A DNA stretch of 64,000 bases from Loktanella sp. S4079 (lineage in GTDB: Bacteria > Pseudomonadota > Alphaproteobacteria > Rhodobacterales > Rhodobacteraceae): positions 1 through 64,000 of the forward strand of contig NZ_JXYE01000003.1 of the NCBI RefSeq assembly GCF_000967725.1, written 5' to 3'. Below the pieces are notes generated by a model. It did not search any database and was not told the origin of the DNA. It saw only the letters and a program-made list of their open reading frames with translations. Positions within the stretch are counted from its first letter, which is position 1. Each line of letters starts with the position of its first letter. A program made the translations under genes and the position numbers. Below are positions 47,376 through 55,491 of the stretch, piece by piece.

Positions 47376-47911
47376 TATTTGGCCTCCATCGGGAACAGGC
47401 GTGGCGCGAATACCGACAGGCCCATCAGCGCGGCAACGATCGCGGATAACCCTGTGCCAAAGACTGCCGGGACATAGACCCACCAGACCGGAGCACGCAG
47501 AAGCATCGTTTTGTCGCCATAGCTGTGAATTTCTTCGAGACCGACAAACAGACGCCACGCGATATAGGCCCAGCCAACCGCAAAGAGCAGCGTCCAGACG
47601 GCATCGACCATTTCATTCGTTTTGCCGGGTATTTTGCTCGTGAACACGTCAACCATCACATGGCCGCGGTTCAACTGACATAAGGGTAGGAACAAAGATG
47701 CGCTTGCTGCGCAAGCCAGCTCCACCAGTTCGAATTCGCCGCGTACAGCGCCGAATCCAAGGGTGCTGGAGAGCACCGAATAGGTAACAACAAACGCTGC
47801 GCCGAAAATCACCAGCCCGCCAATCGCAGCGCTAGAGATGCAAACGGCATGCAACAGCCGGTACAGGAGAGAATTACTCTCTCCTGTCTGGTGAACAATC
47901 GGCTCAGACAT
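47375..47911 (-). CDS. TRAP transporter small permease subunit (hydroxycinnamate operon)
   Basis: The 178-residue DctQ-family protein has four helices and the family stretch ELVELACAASASLFLPLCQLNRGHVMVDVF. Start at 47911, 7 bp after the DctP stop codon. A strong hairpin (47864-47886) is embedded in its first codons, which could limit both transcription and initiation relative to DctP. Confidence 0.9.
   Translation of the reverse strand: MSEPIVHQTGESNSLLYRLLHAVCISSAAIGGLVIFGAAFVVTYSVLSSTLGFGAVRGEFELVELACAASASLFLPLCQLNRGHVMVDVFTSKIPGKTNEMVDAVWTLLFAVGWAYIAWRLFVGLEEIHSYGDKTMLLRAPVWWVYVPAVFGTGLSAIVAALMGLSVFAPRLFPMEAK
47864..47886 (-). promoter_or_regulatory. Hairpin inside the start of dctQ, downstream of dctP
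   Basis: CAGGAGAGA and TCTCTCCTG form a perfect 9-bp stem with a 5-nt loop, about 35-55 bases past the dctP stop codon. It lies within the coding region of dctQ (codons 9-16). The same position relative to a binding-protein gene recurs in the other transport operons here. Confidence 0.6.
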
Positions 47912-47918
47912 GATCAGA

Positions 47919-48959
47919 TCAGCCTGCGTCCAGCAGTTCGTTCGCACGCGCCATAATGGCGGCACCGTCGTGGCCCATGCCATTCAGCTTTTCGATCCAA
48001 GCTTCGTGGACGGGCGCTGCTTCTTCCTGCCAAGAAGCGATCTCGTCGGCTGGAATTTCGACAATCGTGTTGCCTTGCGCCTCAACTGCGGCTTTACCGC
48101 CGGCTTCAAAGACGTCGAACTGTGCGCCTAGGCGCTGCGACAGTGCCATGCCGGATGCAGCGTCAACGGCTGCACGAACGTCATCAGAAAGGCTCTCGTA
48201 TTTCGCTTCGTTCATGATGAAGGCAAAGGTGTTCGAATACAGGCCACGCGATGCAGGTGCTGGTGCGGCAGTGTAGGATGTCAGCTCTTGCAGTTTGAAT
48301 GCAGGAACAACCTCATAGGGCAAACAGCATCCGTCGATCACACCGTTGGACAGGCCAACGACCATGTCTGTCACAGGGAAGAACACGACTTCTGCACCCA
48401 ATGCGCTCAGCATGTCACCGGTTGCTTGGTTTGGCGCGCGCAGCTTCAGACCGTCCAGGTCAGCTTTGCTTAGGACAGGAGCGTTGCGTGTGTGCAGCTT
48501 ACCACCATCATGTGTGTGGAACGCCAGCGGCTTGATCCCGCGGTATTCGCCTTGGCCGAATTCATCCATCAATGTGTGCATCGCAACCGAAGATTTCTCG
48601 GCGTTGGTGACCATGAATGGCAATGACATTGTTTCAGCGACTGGGAAACGATCTGGTGTGTAAACAGGCAGCGTCCATGCGATATCGCAAATACCCTGAC
48701 GAACCTGATCAGCCAGCTGAGGCGGCTTACCACCCAGTTGCATAGCAGGGAAGATTTGGATCTCTACCGCGCCATTTGTTGCTTCGGACAGCTCAGAAGC
48801 CCAAACTTCAAAGAACTGCTTTTGCATCGGTGCAACGGGCGGAAGGAAGTGGTGCAAACGCAGCGTTACTTCTGCAGCGTTCAAGTTCGAAACCAGCGCT
48901 GGTGTGGCAAGAGCCGCGCCCATAGAGGCCAGCGCACCACGGCGTGTCATAGTTGTCAT
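47919..48959 (-). CDS. TRAP transporter substrate-binding protein (probable hydroxycinnamate)
   Basis: The 346-residue DctP-family receptor begins MTTMTRRGALASMGAAL, a twin-arginine-like signal, and continues AAEVTLRLHHFLPP. Conserved features are the arginine in DGLKLRAPNQATGDML and VVGLSNGVIDGCCLPYEVV. GGGGG precedes the ATG. It heads the TRAP part of the operon whose enzymes handle hydroxycinnamates, so a phenylpropenoid acid is the expected ligand. Confidence 0.9.
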   Translation of the reverse strand: MTTMTRRGALASMGAALATPALVSNLNAAEVTLRLHHFLPPVAPMQKQFFEVWASELSEATNGAVEIQIFPAMQLGGKPPQLADQVRQGICDIAWTLPVYTPDRFPVAETMSLPFMVTNAEKSSVAMHTLMDEFGQGEYRGIKPLAFHTHDGGKLHTRNAPVLSKADLDGLKLRAPNQATGDMLSALGAEVVFFPVTDMVVGLSNGVIDGCCLPYEVVPAFKLQELTSYTAAPAPASRGLYSNTFAFIMNEAKYESLSDDVRAAVDAASGMALSQRLGAQFDVFEAGGKAAVEAQGNTIVEIPADEIASWQEEAAPVHEAWIEKLNGMGHDGAAIMARANELLDAG

Positions 48960-49006
48960 TTAAATTTCCCCCTGTTTTGGAAAAGATAGCATTCGTGCCT
49001 CCCGGT

Positions 49007-49786
49007 TCACCGGAAAACAGGTTTTCTTTTTTCTAAGAATGCCTTGAGCCCTTCTTCGGCATCTGCGCTGGTCTGAGAGACCGCCGCAGCAAGGCTTTCG
49101 GTAAACAATCCATCACTACGAGACATATCGGAAATCCGGCTAATCGCCTGGATCATCATATAGTTAGAAAGCTGCGCGTTCCGCGCGATCTTTCCAGCAA
49201 GTTCACGGGCCAATGGCAGCGCCTCGCCCTCGCCTACGGCATAATGGGCAAGGCCCATCGCCAGACCTTCTTCCGTGTTGTATTTGCGCCCGGTCAGCAT
49301 CATTTCACACATGCGGTCTGCGCCCAAAATACGGCCAATCCGCACCGATGCGCCGCCACCGACATAAATGCCACGGCGCCCTTCGGGCAGCTGAAAAATA
49401 GTCGAAGGCTCTGCAATCCGCACATGCGTTGAAGCCGCCATTTCCAGCCCACCACCGATTACGGCGCCAAACATGGCCGAAACCACGGGCAAGCCAGAAA
49501 ACTGGATGGTGTCCATGACCCGATGCCAATTGCGCGAATGGCGCATGGTGCCTTCGGCATCGCGTGCCACATGTTCAGACAAGTCCAAACCAGAACAGTA
49601 GTGCCCGGCGGTCCCAACCATAATCACGACCCGCACACCTTCGGGTGGCTTGGCAAAGAATGCGTCAATCTCGTCCAATAGCTCATCGCACATCGCGTTT
49701 CGCTTGGCCGGACGGTTCATCGTCAATGTGGCGATCGGGCCTTCTACATCAACTAGCAAAACGGGTTCAGTCGGCGTGTTAGACAC
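49007..49786 (-). CDS. Enoyl-CoA hydratase/crotonase-family protein
   Basis: The 259-residue crotonase starts with GTG behind AAGGAAA. It has NRPAKRNAM, the oxyanion-hole stretches HYCSGLDLSEH and GAVIGGGLEMAASTHVRI, and LPEGRRGIYVGGGASVRI. It does not closely resemble the classical feruloyl-CoA hydratase-lyase (Ech) that makes vanillin. With the SDR gene just upstream, hydration of feruloyl- or coumaroyl-CoA to the 3-hydroxyacyl-CoA is the likely role. Confidence 0.87.
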   Translation of the reverse strand: MSNTPTEPVLLVDVEGPIATLTMNRPAKRNAMCDELLDEIDAFFAKPPEGVRVVIMVGTAGHYCSGLDLSEHVARDAEGTMRHSRNWHRVMDTIQFSGLPVVSAMFGAVIGGGLEMAASTHVRIAEPSTIFQLPEGRRGIYVGGGASVRIGRILGADRMCEMMLTGRKYNTEEGLAMGLAHYAVGEGEALPLARELAGKIARNAQLSNYMMIQAISRISDMSRSDGLFTESLAAAVSQTSADAEEGLKAFLEKRKPVFR

Positions 49787-49795
49787 TGTATTTCC

Positions 49796-50560
49796 TTACT
49801 TAATCGGCATACGCGCAGCGGCATCTAGGCGGATCACCGTACCGTTGAGCATGGGATTTTCGACGATGCTTTGCACCAGTCGGGCGTATTCATCGGCGTC
49901 ACCCATCCGTGATGGAAACGGGACAGCCTTTAGGATTTCGCTGCGCACGTCGTCTGGCAAACCTGCGCTCATTGACGTTTCAAACAGCCCGGGCGCAATT
50001 GTCATTACGCGAATACCAAAGCGCGCCAGTTCACGCGCGGCGGGCAATGTCATCGACGCAATCCCACCTTTGGACGCTGAATAGGCGGCCTGCCCGATTT
50101 GCCCATCTTCAAAGGCGACAGAGGCCGTATTGATGATCACACCACGTTGATTGTCGTCATCGACCGGATCAGCAGCAGCCATCACGCGCGCCGCGATATT
50201 CATCACCGCATAGGTGCCCAATAGGTTCACCCGCAGCGTTTTTTCAAAGCTATCAATGGTTAAGCTGCCGTCACGTGGCAGAATACGGCTGGCTGTACCG
50301 ATGCCCGCACAAGACACCACGATACGTGGGGTGCCCAAATCGGCGACAATTTTGTCAAAGGTGGCTTCGACCGCCGCGCTATCGGACACATCGGCCGCGT
50401 AGCCCTTGCCATCAATTTGGGATGCAATTTGATTTGCTGCGTCGGCGCTTAGGTCAACACAGGCCACTTTTGCGCCAAGTTGCGCCAATCGCTTTGCCGT
50501 CGCTGCGCCTAGGCCACTGCCCGCGCCTGTGACCACCGCACAGCCGTCCAGTAATGTCAT
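49796..50560 (-). CDS. SDR-family 3-hydroxyacyl-CoA dehydrogenase
   Basis: The 254-residue protein resembles type II 3-hydroxyacyl-CoA dehydrogenases (HSD10-like): VVTGAGSGLGAATAKRLAQ, VSCAGIGTASRI, NTASVAFEDGQIGQAAYSASKGG and PGLFETSMSAGLPDDVR. The catalytic YSASK is intact. It is the first gene of the hydroxycinnamate operon, 9 bp before the hydratase gene, and would oxidise the 3-hydroxy-3-arylpropionyl-CoA to the beta-keto thioester. Confidence 0.88.
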   Translation of the reverse strand: MTLLDGCAVVTGAGSGLGAATAKRLAQLGAKVACVDLSADAANQIASQIDGKGYAADVSDSAAVEATFDKIVADLGTPRIVVSCAGIGTASRILPRDGSLTIDSFEKTLRVNLLGTYAVMNIAARVMAAADPVDDDNQRGVIINTASVAFEDGQIGQAAYSASKGGIASMTLPAARELARFGIRVMTIAPGLFETSMSAGLPDDVRSEILKAVPFPSRMGDADEYARLVQSIVENPMLNGTVIRLDAAARMPIK

Positions 50561-50594
50561 TATCGTCCTCCCTGCCGGAAAGCTTCATCATCCG

Positions 50595-50620
50595 AATTGT
50601 TATGTCAATGAACAATTATA
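50595..50620 (-). promoter_or_regulatory. Operator and -10 box of the hydroxycinnamate operon
   Basis: AATTGTT-N9-AACAATT (50595-50617) is a perfect inverted repeat with 7-bp arms. On the minus strand it overlaps TATAAT (50620-50615), so a bound MarR dimer would cover the -10 and start site. No convincing -35 is seen. The rest of this gap (50621-50853) is AT-rich on its left side and holds no recognisable gene. Confidence 0.68.
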
Positions 50621-50853
50621 CTCGAAACACGATGCACGTCGGCGCGAGGGTAACAACCTAAAAGCGCGATACTAAATTTTACTATTACTAAAAACAACTT
50701 AAGCGACAATATCACCATTCCACAAGACATAATTTTTGCACCGCAGCAATGCCCGCTGCAGGTGCAGAAAAGCGGTCAGATGTGGAAATTCAGCAACCCG
50801 AGATTGCGGTGAAAGCATCAACATTCGCCGCATATGTGTCGGTATGATTCCGC

Positions 50854-51912
50854 TTAGTCCGGGGTACCCATGCGAATGACCTGCCCAGAAAGGGCATTTG
50901 CGGCCGACAAACTGCGTGCTGTCGCCTTCGCCATTTGCGGTAGAATCATCCACTCCAAAGTCCAAGAAGCGCCAGACCGTTCTTGTTCGTGGATCAGGGC
51001 GTCATGCATCCCAGATAGCTGTGTCGCGTTGAAACGCGCCAGTGTGACCAGCAATTCGGCCAGAACTGGGTTCTGCTTGTGAGGCATGGCAGAGGATCCG
51101 CCCCCGCCATCAATGCCAATCTCGCCTATGCCCTGTTGCGCCATGAGGCAGACATCCTGCCCCATCTTACCCACGGTACCCGTGATTAGTGATAGCAACC
51201 CGGCATATTCCGCGATGCCATCCCGCATCGCATGCCAAGCGCGCGGCGGATTCCCAAGGCCCAGTTCATCCGCCATAAAGGCAGCGACAGCCGTAGCATT
51301 TTCGCCCAAGGCTGCCCGGTTTCCAGCAGCCCCACCAAGCTGTAGACATTCGACGCGTGGCCGTATTTGCGCCAAACGCGTTCGATGTTCTGCGATCGGC
51401 AGCATCCAAGTTTGCACCCGATCTGCGACAGTAATCGGCACGGCTGCTTGCATCCGCGTCCGCCCCATCATGGGCTGATCGCCGAATTGTTCAATCAACT
51501 GCGCCAAACCACCTGCAAGCGTCGCAAGCTGTTCGTCCAACAATCCGCTAAAGCTTTGCAAACAAAGTACCGTCGCCGTGTCGATCACGTCTTGGGATGT
51601 GGCACCGCTATGGACGGCTTTTGCATTGTCGCCAGCCAATGCCTTGAGCTGTTTGACAAGCGCCGGAACCGGCAAACCGTCACGCCCTGTACCAATTTTC
51701 AGGTCGGCAATATCCGGTTGAAAACCCCGCAATTGTTCGGCAACCGTTTCGGCCGTTTCTGCGGGGACGATACCCGCCGCACCCAGCGCACGTGTATAGG
51801 CAACCTCGAACGCCATCATATGCGCCAACTGACGCTCTGCCGAGAATATCTCTTGTGCGGTTTCATCCCCCAGCAGGCCAGACAACCAAGGGTGTTCAAA
51901 TACGTCAGTCAT
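50854..51912 (-). CDS. pcaB: 3-carboxy-cis,cis-muconate cycloisomerase
   Basis: The 352-residue member of the fumarase/argininosuccinate-lyase superfamily has the signature GGGSSAMPHKQNPVLAEL and VHSGATSQDVIDTATVL. It makes 4-carboxymuconolactone from the PcaGH product. The length fits the short alphaproteobacterial form. It overlaps pcaD by 8 bp and is the last gene of the shikimate/pca operon. Confidence 0.94.
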   Translation of the reverse strand: MTDVFEHPWLSGLLGDETAQEIFSAERQLAHMMAFEVAYTRALGAAGIVPAETAETVAEQLRGFQPDIADLKIGTGRDGLPVPALVKQLKALAGDNAKAVHSGATSQDVIDTATVLCLQSFSGLLDEQLATLAGGLAQLIEQFGDQPMMGRTRMQAAVPITVADRVQTWMLPIAEHRTRLAQIRPRVECLQLGGAAGNRAALGENATAVAAFMADELGLGNPPRAWHAMRDGIAEYAGLLSLITGTVGKMGQDVCLMAQQGIGEIGIDGGGGSSAMPHKQNPVLAELLVTLARFNATQLSGMHDALIHEQERSGASWTLEWMILPQMAKATARSLSAANALSGQVIRMGTPD

Positions 51913-52687
51913 TTAGCGCGCCTCGCATGTTTGTAACCGTTGCTGCCACCCGTGTGGGTACTTCGATGCAGGGCAAATGTCCGACATCTTCGATGACTTC
52001 GAGCGTGGCACCTTTGATGAGCGTGGCGAGCTCTTGCAGCAAAGGAACTGGCGTTGCCAGATCGGCAGTGCCAGCAACGCAATGGGTCGGCACAGTCAAC
52101 TGAGCAGATTGGTCACGATAATCCGTGTCGCGGATTGCAGCACAGACACCTGCATATCCCGCAGCCGAGGTCCGCACGAGCATATTGCGATACCCGGCAA
52201 GCCCGGCGGATTCAGTCGCGATATAGTTTGGTGAGAACCAGCGCTCCAACACGGCATCGGCGATTGGGGCAATGCCGCCAGATTTCACTGCTTCAATCCG
52301 GGCATTCCAGCCATCAGCGTCACCAATCTTGGCGCCAGTGCAACACAGCACCAGCCCAGCGACCAAATCCGGGCGCGCAGATGCCAGCCCTTGGGCAATA
52401 ATTCCGCCAACAGAATCGCCACAGATCAAGGCGTTCTTGATCCCCAACTGATCCATTAGCGCTCCTGCATCAGCGACCAATGCATCCATCGAGATTTCTG
52501 CGTCGTCGCTTAGGCCATGCCCCCGTTTGTCCATGCACAGCACCGGGGTTTGCGAATCCATCGCGTCAATTACCGCATCCCAGATCCGAAAGTCGGTACC
52601 AAGCGAATTCAAAAACACGACGGCCATGCCAGAGCCCGCCCGATACCGGTAATGCAGGGTTACGTCGTTTACTGTAGCAAAGGGCAT
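51905..52687 (-). CDS. pcaD: 3-oxoadipate enol-lactonase
   Basis: The 260-residue alpha/beta hydrolase has the nucleophile elbow CGDSVGGIIAQG, the start VNDVTLHYRYRAGSG, and the catalytic His in DVGHLPCIEVP. It hydrolyses beta-ketoadipate enol-lactone to beta-ketoadipate. AGAGGA precedes the ATG. It is placed directly between the BKACE gene and pcaB. Confidence 0.94.
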   Translation of the reverse strand: MPFATVNDVTLHYRYRAGSGMAVVFLNSLGTDFRIWDAVIDAMDSQTPVLCMDKRGHGLSDDAEISMDALVADAGALMDQLGIKNALICGDSVGGIIAQGLASARPDLVAGLVLCCTGAKIGDADGWNARIEAVKSGGIAPIADAVLERWFSPNYIATESAGLAGYRNMLVRTSAAGYAGVCAAIRDTDYRDQSAQLTVPTHCVAGTADLATPVPLLQELATLIKGATLEVIEDVGHLPCIEVPTRVAATVTNMRGALND

Positions 52688-52697
52688 TTTTCGTCCT

Positions 52698-53537
52698 CTA
52701 AGAGATATTCACATCACGCAACCCCAAGATCGCACGGGCCTGCTGCCACGTTGCGACGGGGCGTTCATATTTTTCACAAATTTCGACAGCACGATTGACC
52801 AAGGCCGCATTCGAGGGAGCCAGCGTATCGCGATCAAGCCGCACGTTGTCCTCGAGGCCAGTGCGGGTATGTCCACCTTTGGCAATGGACCATTCATTAA
52901 TCTTAATCTGTGCGGCCCCGATACCCGCAGCACACCACTGTGCATCAGGCGCAAGGCGTTTGAGCGTTTCAATATAGAAATCGAAAATCTGTTCATCTGC
53001 GGGCATCGCATTCTTAACGCCCATGACAAACTGCACATAAAGCGGCGATTTGAGCCGCCCATCTGCAGCCATGCGTGTGGCCTGTACGATGTGGCTTAGG
53101 TCAAACGCTTCGATCTCGGGTTTGATGTCGTAGGTTTGCATTTCTGACGCGAGCCAATCGACCAGATCAGGGCTGTTTTCATAAACCCGCGTCGGAAAGT
53201 TATTCGACCCCACTGACAGCGAAGCCATATCAGGGCGGAGTGGCAACATCCCCCCACGATCGCGCCCTGCACCAGAACGCCCCCCTGTCGAGAGTTGCAC
53301 GATCATACCGGGGCAGTGTTCTTCCAACCCTTCTTTGAGACGTGCAAACCGTTCTGGGTCGGATGTGGGTTTGCCGTCGTCATCACGCACGTGGCAATGG
53401 GCAATGCTCGCCCCGGCCTCAAAGGCCTCTTGCGTGCTTTCGATTTGCTCTGCGATGCTGATCGGCACGGCAGGATTGTTTTCCTTGGTCGGCAGCGACC
53501 CAGTGATCGCCACGCATATGATGCAAGGATTTGTCAT
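52698..53537 (-). CDS. Beta-keto acid cleavage enzyme (BKACE, DUF849), probable beta-ketoadipate cleavage
   Basis: The 279-residue protein has the BKACE features VAITGSLPTKENNPAVP, the zinc-binding AHCHVRDDDGKPTSD, QLSTGGRSGAGRDRGGML, SVGSNNFPTRVYEN and HTRTGLEDNVRLDRD. Family members condense a beta-keto acid with acetyl-CoA and release acetoacetate plus a new acyl-CoA. The gene is 10 bp upstream of pcaD in the same operon. No pcaI, pcaJ or pcaF is in the window, so conversion of beta-ketoadipate to succinyl-CoA and acetoacetate is inferred. Confidence 0.88.
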   Translation of the reverse strand: MTNPCIICVAITGSLPTKENNPAVPISIAEQIESTQEAFEAGASIAHCHVRDDDGKPTSDPERFARLKEGLEEHCPGMIVQLSTGGRSGAGRDRGGMLPLRPDMASLSVGSNNFPTRVYENSPDLVDWLASEMQTYDIKPEIEAFDLSHIVQATRMAADGRLKSPLYVQFVMGVKNAMPADEQIFDFYIETLKRLAPDAQWCAAGIGAAQIKINEWSIAKGGHTRTGLEDNVRLDRDTLAPSNAALVNRAVEICEKYERPVATWQQARAILGLRDVNIS

Positions 53538-53603
53538 TTCGCCCCCCTAGTGTTTCCGTCAATTAATCAGGTTCTTAGCCTGACTGCCAGTGACGTGTTA
53601 TTT

Positions 53604-55490
53604 CTAGGCCTTTGGCATCCCTTTGGGGCGCATCAGTCGTTTTTGTGCCGCGATGCGGAACGGGGCGTTGGGCGCGCCGTATCCCGCGTAGCCACCTTTG
53701 CGCTGAACAATTTCAAAGAACATACCGCCTGCGTAGGGTTCTGAATAGAACTGATAGAATGCGCCATTGGCGTCTTCGTCATAAAGAATACTACCCGCCT
53801 TAAGCTTAGCCAGCTTTTCATCAGAGAGCGTAAATCGGGCCGCCAAATCGGCATAATAGTTGTCCGACATCGGCAGCGGTTTGAAACCGCGCGCGGCCAT
53901 CGCATCGCGCGTTGCAAAGATATCATCGGTCGCCAACGCGATATGCTGCACCGAAGCACCAAAGCTATCGGCAAGGAAATTCCCTGCCATTGTCCGGTGG
54001 GTTTCCGCACCGTTGAGCGTGATGCGGAAACTGCCGTCTTTGGTCTCTAATGCCTGACTGCGGACCAGACCATCAGGGTCCACCACATCAAACATCGGCG
54101 TTTTATCCATCACAAACAACGACGTATAAAACAGCGACCAGCTCAGCATCTCGTCATAGCTCATGGTCTGTGCAAGGTGATCAATCCGGGTGATCCCCGC
54201 TCCCGGGCCGGTGTCGCCAGCTGGGGTAAATTCGACCGACCAAACATCCGAAAGACCGCTATCAGTGTCGATAAAATGCATGACAGAGCCGCTTAGCCCG
54301 CGTATCGCGGGGATGTCCAGCTCGCCCGGATCGACGGGCTGACTGAACGGGTTTGCACCCAGCGCAGTTGCCCGCGCAACGGTTTGAGCCGCATTATCAA
54401 CCGACAGGCCGATATCACAAACGGTCGTGCCGTGTGCAGCGTAGGCATTGCTTGCGTAGCCTTCGGTCTCGCGGTTGATGACAATACGCACATCGCCCTG
54501 TGTCCACAACGCGACCTGCTTGGAAATGTGATCGCCTGCGCGCTCAAACCCAAGGGTTTGCAACATCGCCTCAAGCTGCTCTGCCTCGGCGCCGCGTGAT
54601 GCATATTCAACAAACGACACGCCATCAACACCGATCCGCGCTGGCATTGGCGGCATATCAACTGACACGGTCGGCTCCACGCGACGGACATCATCCATCA
54701 GGGCGATCAGCGAACGGTGGCCATCTTTGGCAATGGTAAAGGGGCTGCCGCCGCGGAATTGATCGTTAAAAATCTCAAGGCTGATCGGCCCGCTATATCC
54801 GGTCGCCATCACGGCCTGCATGAAACCAGTCACATCCAGATCGCCCTCACCCGGCATGTTGCGGAAATGGCGGGACCAATACAGCAGGTCCATGTCAATC
54901 AGCGGCGCATCCGCCAGTTGGACAAAAAAGATTTTGTCACCCGGTACGCTGCGGATCGAATTCGGGTCCAACTTGCGCGAAAGCGTATGAAAGCTATCGA
55001 CGATCAGCCCAACGTTTTCATGATCCGCACGGCGCACGATTTCCCATGCATCGCGGTGATCGTTCACGTGTTTCCCCCAGGCGAGTGCCTCATAGCCGAC
55101 ACGCAACCCGCGTTTTGCAGCGCGTTCGCCCAGCTCATGGAAATCGGCAGCGGCACGATCAATGCCGCCGATTGCCTCGGGATGGCACGACGAACAGATC
55201 AGCACCAAATCGGTGCCGAGTTCCTGCATCAAGTCGAATTTGCGTTCGGCCCGATCAAACGCCTTGGCGCGCAAAGGTTCGGGCAGGCTTTCAAAGTCTC
55301 GGAAGGGTTGGAACAACGTGATGTCCAACCCCATGTCCCGGATCATATTGCCCACATCGCGCGGACTGCCGTCATGCGCGATGAAGTCTTGTTCGAAAAT
55401 CTCGATCCCATCGAAACCGGCCTTTTGAATGGCCTCTAGTTTTTCGGGTAGGCTACCAGAGATGGAAACGGTGGCGATCGAGGTTTTCAT
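53604..55490 (-). CDS. quiC: 3-dehydroshikimate dehydratase, QuiC two-domain type
   Basis: The 628-residue protein fuses an N-terminal TIM-barrel dehydratase (ISGSLPEKLEAIQKAGFDGIEIFEQDF, VGYEALAWGKHVNDH, PISLEIFNDQFRGG) to a C-terminal VOC/HPPD-like region starting near residue 290. It makes protocatechuate from 3-dehydroshikimate. The C-terminal half keeps a complete HPPD-type metal triad: His in RIDHLAQ, His in VQHIALATDD and Glu in MFFEIVQRKGGY. Length agrees with the characterised Pseudomonas QuiC1 form. It follows the TRAP genes by one base. Confidence 0.93.
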   Translation of the reverse strand: MKTSIATVSISGSLPEKLEAIQKAGFDGIEIFEQDFIAHDGSPRDVGNMIRDMGLDITLFQPFRDFESLPEPLRAKAFDRAERKFDLMQELGTDLVLICSSCHPEAIGGIDRAAADFHELGERAAKRGLRVGYEALAWGKHVNDHRDAWEIVRRADHENVGLIVDSFHTLSRKLDPNSIRSVPGDKIFFVQLADAPLIDMDLLYWSRHFRNMPGEGDLDVTGFMQAVMATGYSGPISLEIFNDQFRGGSPFTIAKDGHRSLIALMDDVRRVEPTVSVDMPPMPARIGVDGVSFVEYASRGAEAEQLEAMLQTLGFERAGDHISKQVALWTQGDVRIVINRETEGYASNAYAAHGTTVCDIGLSVDNAAQTVARATALGANPFSQPVDPGELDIPAIRGLSGSVMHFIDTDSGLSDVWSVEFTPAGDTGPGAGITRIDHLAQTMSYDEMLSWSLFYTSLFVMDKTPMFDVVDPDGLVRSQALETKDGSFRITLNGAETHRTMAGNFLADSFGASVQHIALATDDIFATRDAMAARGFKPLPMSDNYYADLAARFTLSDEKLAKLKAGSILYDEDANGAFYQFYSEPYAGGMFFEIVQRKGGYAGYGAPNAPFRIAAQKRLMRPKGMPKA

Positions 55491-55491
55491 A

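Noticed and set aside
54717..55439. 240-codon plus-strand frame opposite quiC
   Set aside because: It lies entirely antisense to the strongly supported quiC gene and has no domain-like features.
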